NCBI GenBank assembly: GCA_963978905.1
Contig: OZ022258.1
Location: forward strand, 28,152,716-28,216,715
Direction of reading: 5' to 3'
DNA from: Trichostrongylus colubriformis
Lineage: Eukaryota; Nematoda; Chromadorea; Rhabditida; Trichostrongylidae
Length of the DNA: 64,000 bases
Shown here: piece after piece, positions 23,291 through 34,556 of the stretch
Position numbering within the stretch: the first letter of the stretch is position 1
How the letters are laid out: each line of letters begins with the position of its first letter
Made by a program: the position numbers and the translations under genes
Notes under the pieces: model-generated
Told to the model about the DNA's origin: nothing
Databases searched by the model: none
Seen by the model: the letters and a program-made list of their open reading frames with translations, nothing else

Positions 23291-23629
23291 ATCGCTGCGG
23301 TGTGTATTCGCGCCTCATTCGCATCATCGCACTGGCGTTCCGAGTTGCCCACTGTGAGACAGACCGCAAGCCACTGTGAGACAGACCGCAAGCTAACGTT
23401 CATTGTCATTTGTTATCATGTAGGACGTTTTTCTTCAACTCATGGTGTTCGTCCCTCCGCTACTTTTATTCAAGTTTTTGTTGCTTGTTCGTGATTATCT
23501 GGTTTCGTGTTTTGTTGTATGATTGCGTAGGTAACTCTGGAAGTGTGCGAAATATGAAATAATGTGAGTGAAGTGTGTGGGTTCGTTGTATTCAGTGTGT
23601 TGATGCGAGTGTGATGCGAATACACACCA

Positions 23630-23716
23630 CAGAGAAGAACTTAAACGGCAAAATGTGTCATTGCTCTCCCTTGTGCGGTCGCGTCGCGGTTTTCTCACTA
23701 GGGCACACTATTTCAC
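23630..23716 (+). repeat. Left arm of an ~85-bp inverted repeat pair
   Basis: gagaagaacttaaacggcaa through gtgcggtcgcgtcgcggtt and tttctcacta is found inverted at 24890-24995. The 1.2-kb interior has no recognised gene, so this may be a TIR pair of an unclassified element or two inverted repeat copies. Confidence 0.55.
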
Positions 23717-24889
23717 CCCGTGATGTGAGAAGTGCGCAATCCACAAGTTGATGTTTGTAGCTAAAGAGAATGATGTGTTTTGGCATTGGTTTTTATCGGA
23801 TTTATTCTTTCTAACTAGGTGTATATTCAGTAGAGATGACTTTTGTAAACATTTATGATTTCGACTTCTGTGACGGTGGCTTTTGCGACTCCTTTACAGT
23901 GGATTATGTAAAGCAACTTGTAATTTATTCCTGTAGAGTAAGTAGATATGAATTTTTAGCTTAGGCCTAGTGAGAGAGAAGGAGCTTGGTGGTGGCGAAA
24001 TAGTTGCCATGTGCGTGAGTGGGTTTGCTAATACGTGAAAAGTGGTTTACTCAGCCGGACCTTTCTTCATCCCCCTAGCTTAGGCTTCAACTGATTTGTT
24101 GGGCTCTTTCTTGAATGTTTCGGGGTGAATATAAAACAAACTGACATGGTATGAAAATGAATCAATAAAAGTTGTTAAAAATTAATCGCAAGTTCATACA
24201 ATTTGAATACAAATCAGTTATTCCACACATACACACAAGAGTGATCAACTTTTGTTAGGTACAATTCGAAACGTACATAGCGATGATTTTTGAACTCAAA
24301 CACGCACTAGAAACTGTCTCAAAGGATTTTGAAATCAATCTGCTAGTCCACTTACTTCTCCGAAAGGGTATTCAGAAGTTGGTGTTAAGAGCGCACTCCA
24401 ATGTGCTCGGCTTCCGGCGCTATTATTGCTTAGGTTTGGCCTAAGCCTTATTTGAAGGAGACCTCCTATCCCCTCAGTTAAGGCTTACGTAAAGTCTAAA
24501 CATAATTGTAGAACTGGTAATTTAGACCGGGCCTGTCAGGTGAGGGACTACAGCGCGCTAATAAGTGCCCCTTATTACATTAACACCGAAGGTTTGATAT
24601 TCTACAAACAAACACAACACATGAGAGTAATAATCTTTTGTCAACGACATTTTGGAAAATATATTGGTGACACTCCATCTGATTTCCACTAAGCACTTGT
24701 TCAGAACGAACTAAACGAGCTGAAAATTACCAGAGAAACTCTGAAATAAGTTTGGTTGTACACTTAGTTCCCGAGTTTGATGTCGCACAAATACACTTCT
24801 TCAAGATCTCAAGATGCAGTCAAAAGCTTCGCCGCAAACTGTTTACTGAAATGGTCTCCCAACCACGATACATGTACTGCAAGTTTTCT

Positions 24890-24995
24890 TATGTGAGAAC
24901 ATTATGCGCTCTAGTGAGAAAGCCGCGACGCGACCGCACAAGGGAGAGCACTATCACATTTTGCCGTTTAAGTTCTTCTCACACCACAGCGTCGT
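24890..24995 (-). repeat. Right arm of the ~85-bp inverted repeat pair
   Basis: Inverted copy of 23630-23716 with a few substitutions; it contains gaaagccgcgacgcgaccgc and ttgccgtttaagttcttctc. Sequence from here to about 26110 contains no recognised gene. Confidence 0.55.
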
Positions 24996-26109
24996 TAGTC
25001 GTTACATCGTCGATCATGTAGTCTTCGCATCGTTTCGAACATTGTCCGATTTTCTTATTGAATTGTTCATTGTTTCATATGGAACAATTTTATGTTGGCT
25101 CCTGCCACTGTACTGGACAGTCCACTCCAGGACAGTGACTGTCATATATTCTTCTAAAAGCAAAGGATAAGCAGTTTAGGAGCGATATTTGGTAGCTGAT
25201 AGCTTGATATTCTGTCATTATCGTTGATCGATTGCTGTCTCTTGGCGATTGGGTGAAGCTTGACGAGGTTTTGAGTTTTTTTACTTTTAAATATGTGATT
25301 AATGGTTATTGAGATGATCATCATTGTCAAGCGTCACCTGGAATCACGTTGTTTATTGTATACGTATTCATATTGGCTCGATAGATTTCTTCTTTTCCTT
25401 GTTTGGTATTTCCTCTACCTCAATTGAGAGGTCATCATCATTATCATCATCATGCGTATATTGGATAGCATTATTATGCCTCTATTACCACTTTTTTACC
25501 GAATCGAACTAATGCTCTTTACTCCATAATCGTATTCGCGCTACACACCTTTTTTAATTGATCTGTATTTTGATTAAGATTATGCCTGGTCTTCAGCTTG
25601 ATGTGTGTTGACATGCAAACCGAGGTAATCAAAGTCGCCCACAGGGTAAAGTTATTTCTCGTAAGGGCTGTGGGCCCTAGGTGTGCATATGTTCTATTCG
25701 ACGGAAGTGAGTAGTTTCCGCCATTTATCCCGAGTTCAGCAAAGTACTCGAAATTACATATGTTATAGCTGGGTCGCATTTTTTGAAAGAGCACTTTATC
25801 GCTGTCGGGAGTGTATATTTACCCAAAAGGGGACTTTGATGTTTGGAAGTGACGTGAGCGAGTAGATTAACCCATTAATGTGATACGACGGCCAGTGACT
25901 TGCTACACAGAGGCGGTGACCGCGGATAGGGCAGCACACCGGTGAATGGTAGTCGAGCGGGAGTTGTTTTGCTCTGCCCTGCACACCCCTGTGGTGCACG
26001 TATGAGCTCAAGGGTGCATGGCACTACAAATAATATTGGTTAGTGAGTTGTGGGTGGCAAGTATTGGGCGAGCAGGACCGGTGGCCAGGTTGGTTACAGG
26101 GTGTACAGA

Positions 26110-26260
26110 TCGACAGTGTGCTTTTGAATCCGAGTTTTTTCACCGATTATCGCTCTCACCTTGAATGTTCGTTACAAACTGCTCATTTTTTTGCATTTTC
26201 CTCTTGTTTCGAACCACTTCCGGTTCCTTTAAAAAACATTGCGTTGAATTTGTGCAATCA
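26110..26260 (+). repeat. Dispersed repeat, inverted relative of 23170-23290
   Basis: Plus-strand copy containing ttttttcaccgattatcgct and cctcttgtttcgaaccactt, followed by ttccggttcctttaaa. It ends about 60 bases upstream of the candidate exon at 26319. Confidence 0.5.
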
Positions 26261-26318
26261 GTTTTTCTGGATTCTGCTGTGTGATACTATGTTCCTCTGG
26301 TAACTATTTTTTTTTCAG

Positions 26319-26437
26319 AATGTAATGCCCGCTACAAATACTGAAACCATTGCGAACGTTAAAAAGGACAAGAATCGCTATCAATTTCGACCTGTCTCCG
26401 AGGTCGTGAGGGAGTGGTGGCTATTGCTCCAACAGTG
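26319..26437 (+). CDS. Candidate first coding exon of an unrecognised gene
   Basis: A strong acceptor (a run of ten T then cag) at 26318 and a donor gtatgt at 26438 bound an open 119-nt exon. In-frame ATG at 26325 gives MPATNTETIANVKKD and then RYQFRPVSEVVREWW. An ATG so close after an acceptor is what trans-splicing or a second exon would give in nematodes. The RP-x(n)-WW segment faintly recalls a conserved stretch of VPS13-family lipid-transfer proteins, but the following sequence does not extend that match, so no name is given. Downstream exons were not identified; possible acceptors at about 26500 and 26530 lead to early stops. Confidence 0.35.
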
Positions 26438-27796
26438 GTATGTCTTACATTTGTGTTTTCAAAAAACAAGCAGTTTATTTCTCTGGGAATTTTTTATAGC
26501 ACGATCAGCTTGCTTTCCTGTGCTTTCAGCAGCAGGCAGTTCTTCAGCTTCAGTTAGTTGCTATCTAATCTAATATCATGGAGTAGTTAAAGTTTAATTT
26601 AAGTTAGAGCATTTAGAGTGTATGTGCTGTACGTCTCGATGCTCCATTACTGTTCAAAAATGTGGAACGGTTTCTTGAAATGGCTGAGGTCGTGACAACC
26701 AACTGGAACACCGTCTCGTGTGATGCGGAACTTGTACCTTGCTCTCAGAGAAGGAGTCCATGGTACGGATATTTTCGAAATTTCCCTTCACGAGTGGTTG
26801 AATTTAGAAAACAGTTTGCCTTCGATTAGTGTAATGCATAGCTTGAGAAAATGATTAATTTTGAATCACCGCGTTATAATTTATGGATTGCACATAATTT
26901 GTTGATAATAACGCCCTTCTGCGTAGATTGTACTTGGCGCTATAAACTTTCATTCCCAGTGATTTGCCCATTGAGCATGAGCAGTAATTCTCGAATTGTT
27001 CGAATTCTCGATAACCAATCATAATTTCGTTGCCTTGTTTGTAAATTCCACTTTTTTAAGGACTCATCACTGAAGAAGGGAGAGAGTAAGGTTCGAGCAC
27101 CATCCCCACCTTCAACCTTACCAGTTGCTACGGTCGCATAGATGTGTCTGCATTGTTTTGTCAAGCACCACCTACTATGATCATTGTTACTGATCAATGG
27201 TTAATTTTCTGACTGTGAAAGTTTTACGTCACCGATTGCTCCGGCATATACTGAATACTGGTCGACTTGAGATGCTCATGCAAAGGCTTTATTCACGATT
27301 GGTTCTCTGCTGTTGTTGCAAATAGTGAAAAAAATGTGTCATAAATATCACAAGAATAAATGTTTCCTGAAATTTTCTTACTACACAGATAAACAGAAAA
27401 TTACGTAAAATTGAAATTAGCCTAGGGGAACATGTCCACTCATGAGTAGATCAAAAACTCATGATCAAAACGATCCGCGACATCACCATAATCGATTAAG
27501 TCGGGCGCGCCTCATTGATCACTCGTGCTCATCTACCCTAATTTCACTGATATTGTGTTGTTTCATACTGGAGCGGTGAGAAACAATCATGAACTTTCGG
27601 AAAAAGGAGTTATGGGGTGGATGGAGATTTTTGCACGCAGTTGGTCTCCATGCTCTTCAAGTTAATATCTTCAACCGGCACGGAGCTGCTTCCCTTGAAG
27701 AAATTGGCACAGACCGACCCTCTTTGACTAAGATTTCCAAAATTGAAGGCTATGTGTATATCCGAGAGTGTCACAGAAGGTTTCTCACCGTGCTAG
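26438..27796. other. Stretch without recognised gene
   Basis: 26600-26830 is open on the plus strand for some distance, and 27589-27810 has a 73-codon frame (MNFRKKELWGGWRFLH), but neither has a family motif. The second could be a 5' part of the pseudogene that follows. Confidence 0.35.
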
Positions 27797-30706
27797 ATGC
27801 AATGGCATGACTATTCCTTCTCATCTACTAGAAGCAGTCCCTTGATAACACGTCTGCTTCCACTTCTTTCACTTGGTACGCAATCTTATAGCTCTTTAGT
27901 GCTGAAAAGGCGTTCTTGTTTGATCTGCGGAAGGATGGTGGCGGAGACCGATGTGAGGAATATCTCGAGGACTGGTGGAAATAATTCGGTAATGATTAGA
28001 GCCCTTGCACTAGCGGGGCATCTCAATGTTTCCGAAACAAGAAAAGCTATCTTTAATGTCGGTAGAGTATTTGGGAAGATGTGCCATGCCCATGTGATAA
28101 CTGCGGTAAGTACAATAGAATCAATATGTTGTATTATACTATGTGAATATTATTCGCAACAGGCTCAATATTTGTTGGCTGAAATGGCCATGAGGGGCAG
28201 CGGATGCTGGAGGTCCGGAAGTAGCGGTGGCGTACAGTACCCACATGTAGACGATGAGGGCATTCCTGCGGATTTACTCGCAGCTCTAAATAGGATAGAC
28301 GAAGTACGATCTCTGAAAATAATATCGAGGGAGTATTTTCGCGGCAAAGTATTGGGATCGCTCTTATGTTTAGGGAAGCGTCATTTCACGTGGAGATTCT
28401 AAGAAGTTCATCAATGACGCTTTGAAACGCTACTACGCAAACGGCCATGTGGCCCGTAACAGAGGAGGTGAAGTAAACAGACATTTTGTGACATAAACGC
28501 TTTATAAACATAACGTATAAGTGAACACAAACAACAGCTGAATATAAACCAACAGATTAACACGAACAATGAGTGGATATAAACAAGCAAATGAACATGA
28601 ACAGAAGATTAATAAACAATGAACATACGAACGAGTCCACCTACATTATAAAATAACAGCTTTAGGAGCCAAGGGATGAAGGAGAGTCGAGCTGCTCGTC
28701 AGAACCGCACGATTCCATTACAACTGACGATGACGATGACGGTGATAGGCCGCTTGCTGATGAGGAACACGCGACGGATTCCTCCCCTGAAACGGTTGGC
28801 TTCATGGGCGTGAAGGATAGGTGTATAATGGCTGTTACTTTGCAGATAAATGAATCGGAGTACGAGGGAGAATCCGATTCCTCCTCAGCGTCGGCAGACA
28901 CATCCGGAGCTACCCTCAAGGAAACCGATCCTGCCGCACTCCACAAATACTACCTAGTTGAGGAAAAACTGCTGGTGCAGCTGTTTCGGTTCTGTCCTCA
29001 GTGTGGCAGCAAGCTGAGTGGCACGGAATTAAACGCTGTTGGGACCGCAGCAATCGTGAACTTTATCTGTAAAAACTGTGATAAGAGCAAACCGCGCGTG
29101 CAGCGATGGGAGAGTCAACCTCGGACAGTGGCGCATGAGAAGGAAAGCACTTACAGAGGGAACGTAGCTGCAGCAGTCGCTGCCATAACAACAGGCATGC
29201 GATACGTTGTGAGTATCGATATTAGATCGCTATTGGTTTTGAGTCGCGTAACTTCAGTGTTAAGGAGCTGAAGCGGTGGGCGACAGAGCTCAATTTAGCT
29301 CTATTCTCACGATGGTTCTATAACAAGATCTTCAAGTGGGCCAGACCTTCCATTACTCGTGTGTATCAGTGGCACCAAGGTCTTGTTATGGATGTCGTAC
29401 GAGCACGCAATGGGGTAATGCACCTCGATACAATATTTCATTAGCATGATTCACGAATGAAGTATGCTTTCCCAATTTCAGGGGGAAGGGGGGCTGAATC
29501 TGGCAGCCGATGGAGCCTACGACAGCCGCGGTTACTCTGCACTCATCGGAAGGGTGGTGTTAGCTGATACGCGCACGAAACTGGTGCTCCACACGGAAGT
29601 GTTACACCGATCAGAGACAGGTTTTCACATCTTCATATACAAATCCCTTGCCAAGAGGATTCTTTTTAGAGGGTATCAGCGGTAGGATGGAGATAGAGGG
29701 CCTCCGTAGGCTCCTCCGATGGGTAAAGTCGATGGAAATCTCTGTCGCTCGCTGACAAGAGACAGGAGCACGGCTATAGGCGCGCTATTGAGAAAAATGG
29801 AGCCCGAGGTGGGAGCCATCCGTCAGTATTATGACGGATGGCATCTCACGAAATGGCTTGGAAACAAACTTCGCAAGGTGAGAGGACTGTGAGAGGAGAA
29901 AAAACCATCAACAATAGACGTTTCTTGAATTGCAGCGTCCAAAGAAAAGGAATGCTAGTCCATAGCACCGTGGATTAAATCATTGAAGACGCACCTATGG
30001 AATTCAATGGAAACGGGGACGCAAGAAGGGGAATCCACACTTCATTTATTTAACACCTGCCTGAAGCACGTATTGGACATTCATGAATGGCCTGAGGTTC
30101 TATCCATCACCTACTAACGGTAATCCTAATCACACCAACTCTCCTATTCAGGAAGAGATCACGGGGAAGTATAGAAGCTGCCGCCATGGGCCACTAGAAG
30201 GGCGACGTCCACAGGCTCTGAGCCTGGATAGCAAGGCCTATCAGAAACTGCGGGACGTTGTCCTCACACCATCCTTCCAACGAGATGTGCCAAAGGCTAG
30301 TTCTTCCGGGGGTACATCGGTGTGTGAGTCCAAAAAGGCGTTGGACAGAATCTACTGCAGGAAGGAAGTGTTCTAGTACGTTCAAAATATGTTAGAATTC
30401 GATTTCTTGATATCATTGCAATACATCTTCAGCCCCATAACGACATATCCTTTCTATACGATGATGTCTACGATGCATATGAATAGCCTGAGACTGGCAG
30501 AGATCGCTGGGGAGCGGATTGTTTTGAGGGTACACGAGGTTCAGCGAAAGTATCTTCAAAGAAGATCAAGAATTGTTGAAAAGTCTTCTGTGGAGCATTT
30601 GTGGAGAAGGAAGATCTTCGAGGACATACTCGTTTGTCGCATGGCGGAGTTGAATGATCGAGTCGCTGGAGATCGTGATGACAATAGCAACACGACAGAG
30701 ACATAG
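27797..30706 (+). pseudogene. C2CH-module plus DDE-like (Kolobok-resembling) transposase-family gene, frameshifted
   Basis: Plausible exons: 27797-28105, 28163-~28400, 28666-29208, 29244-29414, 29482-29620, 29670-29877, 29936-~30095, 30152-30375, 30433-30706. The first shows SCLICGRMV and, ~70 residues on, CHAHVITA, a C-x2-C..C-x-x-H module like those of nematode THAP-type proteins; an acidic Ser/Asp-rich linker follows in exon 3, then CPQCGSKL and ICKNC, a second zinc pair. The body has DGAYDSRGYSA, LHTEVLHRSET, RMEIEGLRRLL, LTRDRSTAIGALL and YYDGWHLTKWLGNKLRK, a pattern I associate with Kolobok-like DDE transposases (inference). Then CESKKALDRIYCRKE and LRLAEIAGERIVL at the C-terminus. Frame breaks near 29750, 29965 and probably 28400 make it a pseudogene or recently decayed copy. 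The intron 29209-29243 would be only 35 nt, so an indel is also possible there. Confidence 0.7.
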
Positions 30707-30849
30707 AACAAGAAATTTAGGTACCAGTCATATATGTAGCCATTATCACATGCCATATAGTACAGTCTACTGCATATTGTTGAAAAAAAAACGATTGAAT
30801 TGTTCCATTTTTAGGACCCAGATGGAAAACCGGCCGTAAATGACTGAAT

Positions 30850-31925
30850 GGAGTGATTTCTTCTCATTCTGACTTCGTCTTTTTTTTGTACTCTTTTTAT
30901 TTTGTTACCTACGTCTGATGTTCTTGTTCTATGTCACTGTCGATGTTGTTCTTGTCATGCGCCGCGATTCTACCATTCAAACTCTGCCCTGCGTCCAGCG
31001 CGTACATCCTCAAGATCTACTTCACCACGAATGCGCCGCGGGAGCCTTTTCAACAATTTCCGTTATATTCTGAAGATACTTCCGCTGCACTTCGTGTATC
31101 CCCACAATATTCCGGTCCTTAGTAAGCTCTGCCAGTTTCTAGGTGTTCATGAGAGTCGTGGACATCATCTAGTGAAGATGGTATGTCGTTATGGGACGAG
31201 AAATTAGCGTCTTGATACCTAGGAATGTGTGAAAGTTACTAGATTAACACTTTGGTAGATCCTGTTCAACGGGTCTTTGCACTCACAACGCCCCCGGATG
31301 GACTACCCGTAGGCACATCTCATTGGAAGCACGACGTGACGACGTGGCGGTGCTTTCTAAACTTCCCTGTGCTCTCGTCCTCTCCTAGTTGATTAGTCGA
31401 ACATATGCTGTCGAAAAACACTAGTACTTGAGTACGTGCATTCCCTTCTTACGTCCCCATTTCCATTGCGTTCCATCGATGCGTCTTCAACGGTTCGACC
31501 CATGTTGCTATAGTCTTGCATTGCTTTTCTTTACGAACCTAGAGTTTGGATAAGATCACTTGCTGTAGGCAAGCTACTTTGCGGGGTGTCATCCGTAATG
31601 GAAAAAGACTCCAAATTCGAGTCCTGTTTTCTTCAATAGCACGCCCATAGCCTTGCTCGTCTGTAGTCACTACCCGACAGGCAACCCTTGACAGCCCTTC
31701 TTCGGAGAAACTTGTAAAAATCCTCCCGCTAACCCCTCTGAGGTCGATCTGTTGATCACTGTAATTGATAGCATGACCCTATCCGATGACAGCCGAGTTC
31801 GCTCGACTGTCTTCAACTTCATTTGCCTACACAGTTCTTCTTACCCCGAAAACGTCCCGTGGTTATGGCAGCAACTGCGGTAGCCACGTTACCTGATATG
31901 TTTTTTCCTTCTCATGCGCAATATT
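30850..31925 (-). pseudogene. Second, inverted, decayed copy of the same family
   Basis: Minus-strand sequence matches the plus-strand gene in reversed order. 31880-31925 corresponds to VAAITTG; 31590-31700 to ALLRKMEPEVG..YYDGWH (here LLKKTGLEFGVFFHYG); 31440-31510 to SLKTHLWNSMETGT; 31270-31350 to the SFQRDVPKASSSGG segment; and 30930-31150 to the C-terminal LRLAEIAGER..RKYLQ block. Stops and shifts are frequent. The two copies face each other tail to tail, 140 bases apart. Confidence 0.65.
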
Positions 31926-32499
31926 TAGGTATCTATTCTCTAATCAATACCTAAGCGGTTTCCTTATACGAAAGCATTGCAGATAAACGGTCCCAAATAC
32001 TCAATTTTGAACCACTCAGCTTGTGCCCACAGGGTGGGAACGAAATAATGCAGTCTTGTAATTATAAGGTTGTAAAGAGAGTCCAAGGCGTTCGAAAATG
32101 GGGCCTATTAAGTGGACTAGAAAACTGAACAATGACTCTAAACATGGAATTCAGAGAAAGGCGTCATCAAAATTACTAGTTTTTCTCACTTCAGATCCCT
32201 AAATATGATTAATATAGCTAAAGTCTGTGAACGAGTAAGATTCTCCTTACAACCTGTGATTACGATGTACCTATGGTTTTTACTACTCTTATTTGGATAT
32301 GTTATCTTGAAATTATAGAGATATCACTGAACTATCTTTAAAAGGGACTCTAATGTGAACATGCATGCGAAAGAAAGAACACACAACATTGACACAAATA
32401 AAAAAGGCTCATAGAGTAATGCAAAATAAAAAGAATATTGAACTTGCAAAATTCTGTTGCGCTTGTAAAAGCGCAACGTAAATGACAAAAGCTATACAA

Positions 32500-32956
32500 A
32501 TATCAACAACAAAATCATGAACAAAATACTGCCATTAGATGCATACCTCTCACGGCTCCCTTCGCGGCGTAAACACTTCCATGCTCTGTAAAAAGAGTTT
32601 TGAATGAATGACATCAATGTAGCTGCTTAGCTTGAAAATCATGAAAACTATAACATAACGCTTGATTACGTTTCTAAATACTACATCAGAACAAACGAAA
32701 CTTACCCCCTGAACTTCTTTTCCCTTACACAACATCCATTTCTGTGCCATGGCCATCAATCCTAAAACACATATATTGATATACAGTTACAAACATAACG
32801 GAAATTGCAACAACGCGTGGCTGCTAATTTCTTACAAAATTCAATTACAGAAACTGTGAAACTGAGCGTTTGTGTGCAATGGAGAAACAAGGGTGCTATT
32901 GTAGTTGGGGTGTGGACCAGTCCGCGGTATGATCCCTTCAAAACATCGTACAATTA
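32500..32956 (-). other. Possible short minus-strand exons, not assigned
   Basis: On the minus strand, tgttttag precedes an open 57-nt segment starting around 32762 (MAMAQKWMLCKGKEVQG) that ends at a gtaagt donor; further on, ttttttacag precedes a short segment near 32590. Joining them gives a stop after 11 codons, so the structure is uncertain. No family was recognised. Confidence 0.2.
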
Positions 32957-33200
32957 TGGGGTCAAATAAAGTCGGAGGGGGGGGGGTGGGGGAGGGGGAG
33001 GAGAAAGGCAACTTTGCGTCGACGTCGAAACTCCTTTCCCCCCTAGGCTTAGGCTAAAATTGATATCCCCTCCTCCCAGATGAAAAAGCGTCTTTCAAGG
33101 CATAGGTCTCACCTGCTTTAGCCTAAGCCTACGGAGGGAAAGAAGCTTTGACATCGGTGAAAATTTTGCGTCTCCCCCACTCCGACTTTAGTTAACCCCA
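32957..33200. mobile_element. Foldback MITE, ~245 bp
   Basis: The ends ggggtcaaataaagtcggag and ctccgactttagttaacccc are inverted copies. Inside, cctaggcttaggctaaa and tttagcctaagcctacgg form a second pair, so the whole unit can fold on itself. A long G run (32977-32999) follows the left end. Similar cttaggc/gcctaag motifs occur at 24430-24500 and 33530-33600, suggesting relatives there. Confidence 0.7.
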
Positions 33201-34045
33201 ATCCTCACTTGTTATACAGAAATGCATTTTTTTTACCAAAGCACTAGTTGAGGAGTGGACTCAAAGCACGTGGAATGACTTTTTCCAACTACATAAGCAA
33301 AGTAATAACACAGAGTAATACAAGAGCAATACAAAGGAAAGATCAATTGGAAAGTACAACTCTATAATAAAAACACAACTGACATGAAAAACAGCGAAAA
33401 TCAACTTTTGGCATCATGCCAAGGCGTCAAATTGGCTACTTTGTGCAATTGCCGCAAGTAAAACTCGTCCGACCCTTCACCAAGCTACCGTACGCCAAAA
33501 TTGCCCCCCTTTTGGTGTCTTTAAGTGTATATTTTCACCTAAGCTTTAGTTTAAGAGGATAACATTGCCCTCAACTAAGGCTTGGGCAAAAACTCTAGGC
33601 TGGAATAGCGCAGAGAACCGAACATAATTGTGTGGCTCAATCATACAAGCACCACCCTTTTTAAGTTGTACTCACCCCAGACAAGGAACGAGTAAACAAT
33701 CTTTCACATGGTGTTGGAAATTCATGATGTAACGTACCTTTTTACGATTCACGAAAGTTGGGAGAGAAATATTGTTGCTCCGGAGTAAGGACGAAGTATG
33801 AGTGGTACGTACCAATGAACACTCTCTCGGTGAGAGAGCGCGGACGAAAGGCGGTCGCATATCAGCCCCGTATGGGGGTGGAGATCGTACTGGGGCGGCC
33901 ATTTTCCGCGACACCGGGGAGTGCCCTGCCTATGTATCATTCTTCAGAATAACGCGTGTCCCCATGTTGCACTAACAACGTGGAGGAAGAATGGCTACGA
34001 AACTATACCGCATCCACCATACGCACCTGACCTGGCTCCCAACAT

Positions 34046-34556
34046 TTAAAGGCACTCTCCGCGATAATCTCGCCAGCTATTTACCCTGCCGCAGCCGATA
34101 GACCCCCGAGTGACTGTCACGGCTTTACCCTTAGAGCGGCGCCACGAGCCCTCCTGGCAGGGCAAAGCCCGCGGGAGGCAACTGGGACCACGCCCACCAA
34201 TTGGCGACCCCACCTGGCAGTGGACGTTCCTTTTTCCAACGTGGCATTTACCCGGGGGCCTGTGATTCATGTGATAAGATAAGATAAAGAAGAAGTTTAA
34301 GTGGTTAAGGATACGTTCACATGGGGAAACAAGTGATATCTCAGGATTCCTCATGATACCATCCGATGGGAAGTAATTCCGAGGCTTGTTTTCGCGCGGT
34401 AATCTCGCACAAAGCCAGATGTCAAGAGGCCTCATTTTTGTCATTTTTGGGGGCTTCTTTCAAAATTTTGTGTCTCGAATTCAAATTCTCTAGCACCTCT
34501 AATTTCATGATACAGCACTTGAACCCATTCAATGTAATCGCGAAAAGTGCCTTTAA
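34046..34556. mobile_element. TTAA-flanked MITE, ~510 bp
   Basis: Left: cat TTAA AGGCACTCTCCGCGATAA. Right: the inverted AGGCACTTTTCGCGATTAC then TTAA cat. The duplicated TTAA is the target signature of piggyBac and Kolobok superfamilies. The interior is GC-rich near 34090-34250 and otherwise AT-rich, with no open transposase. Confidence 0.7.
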
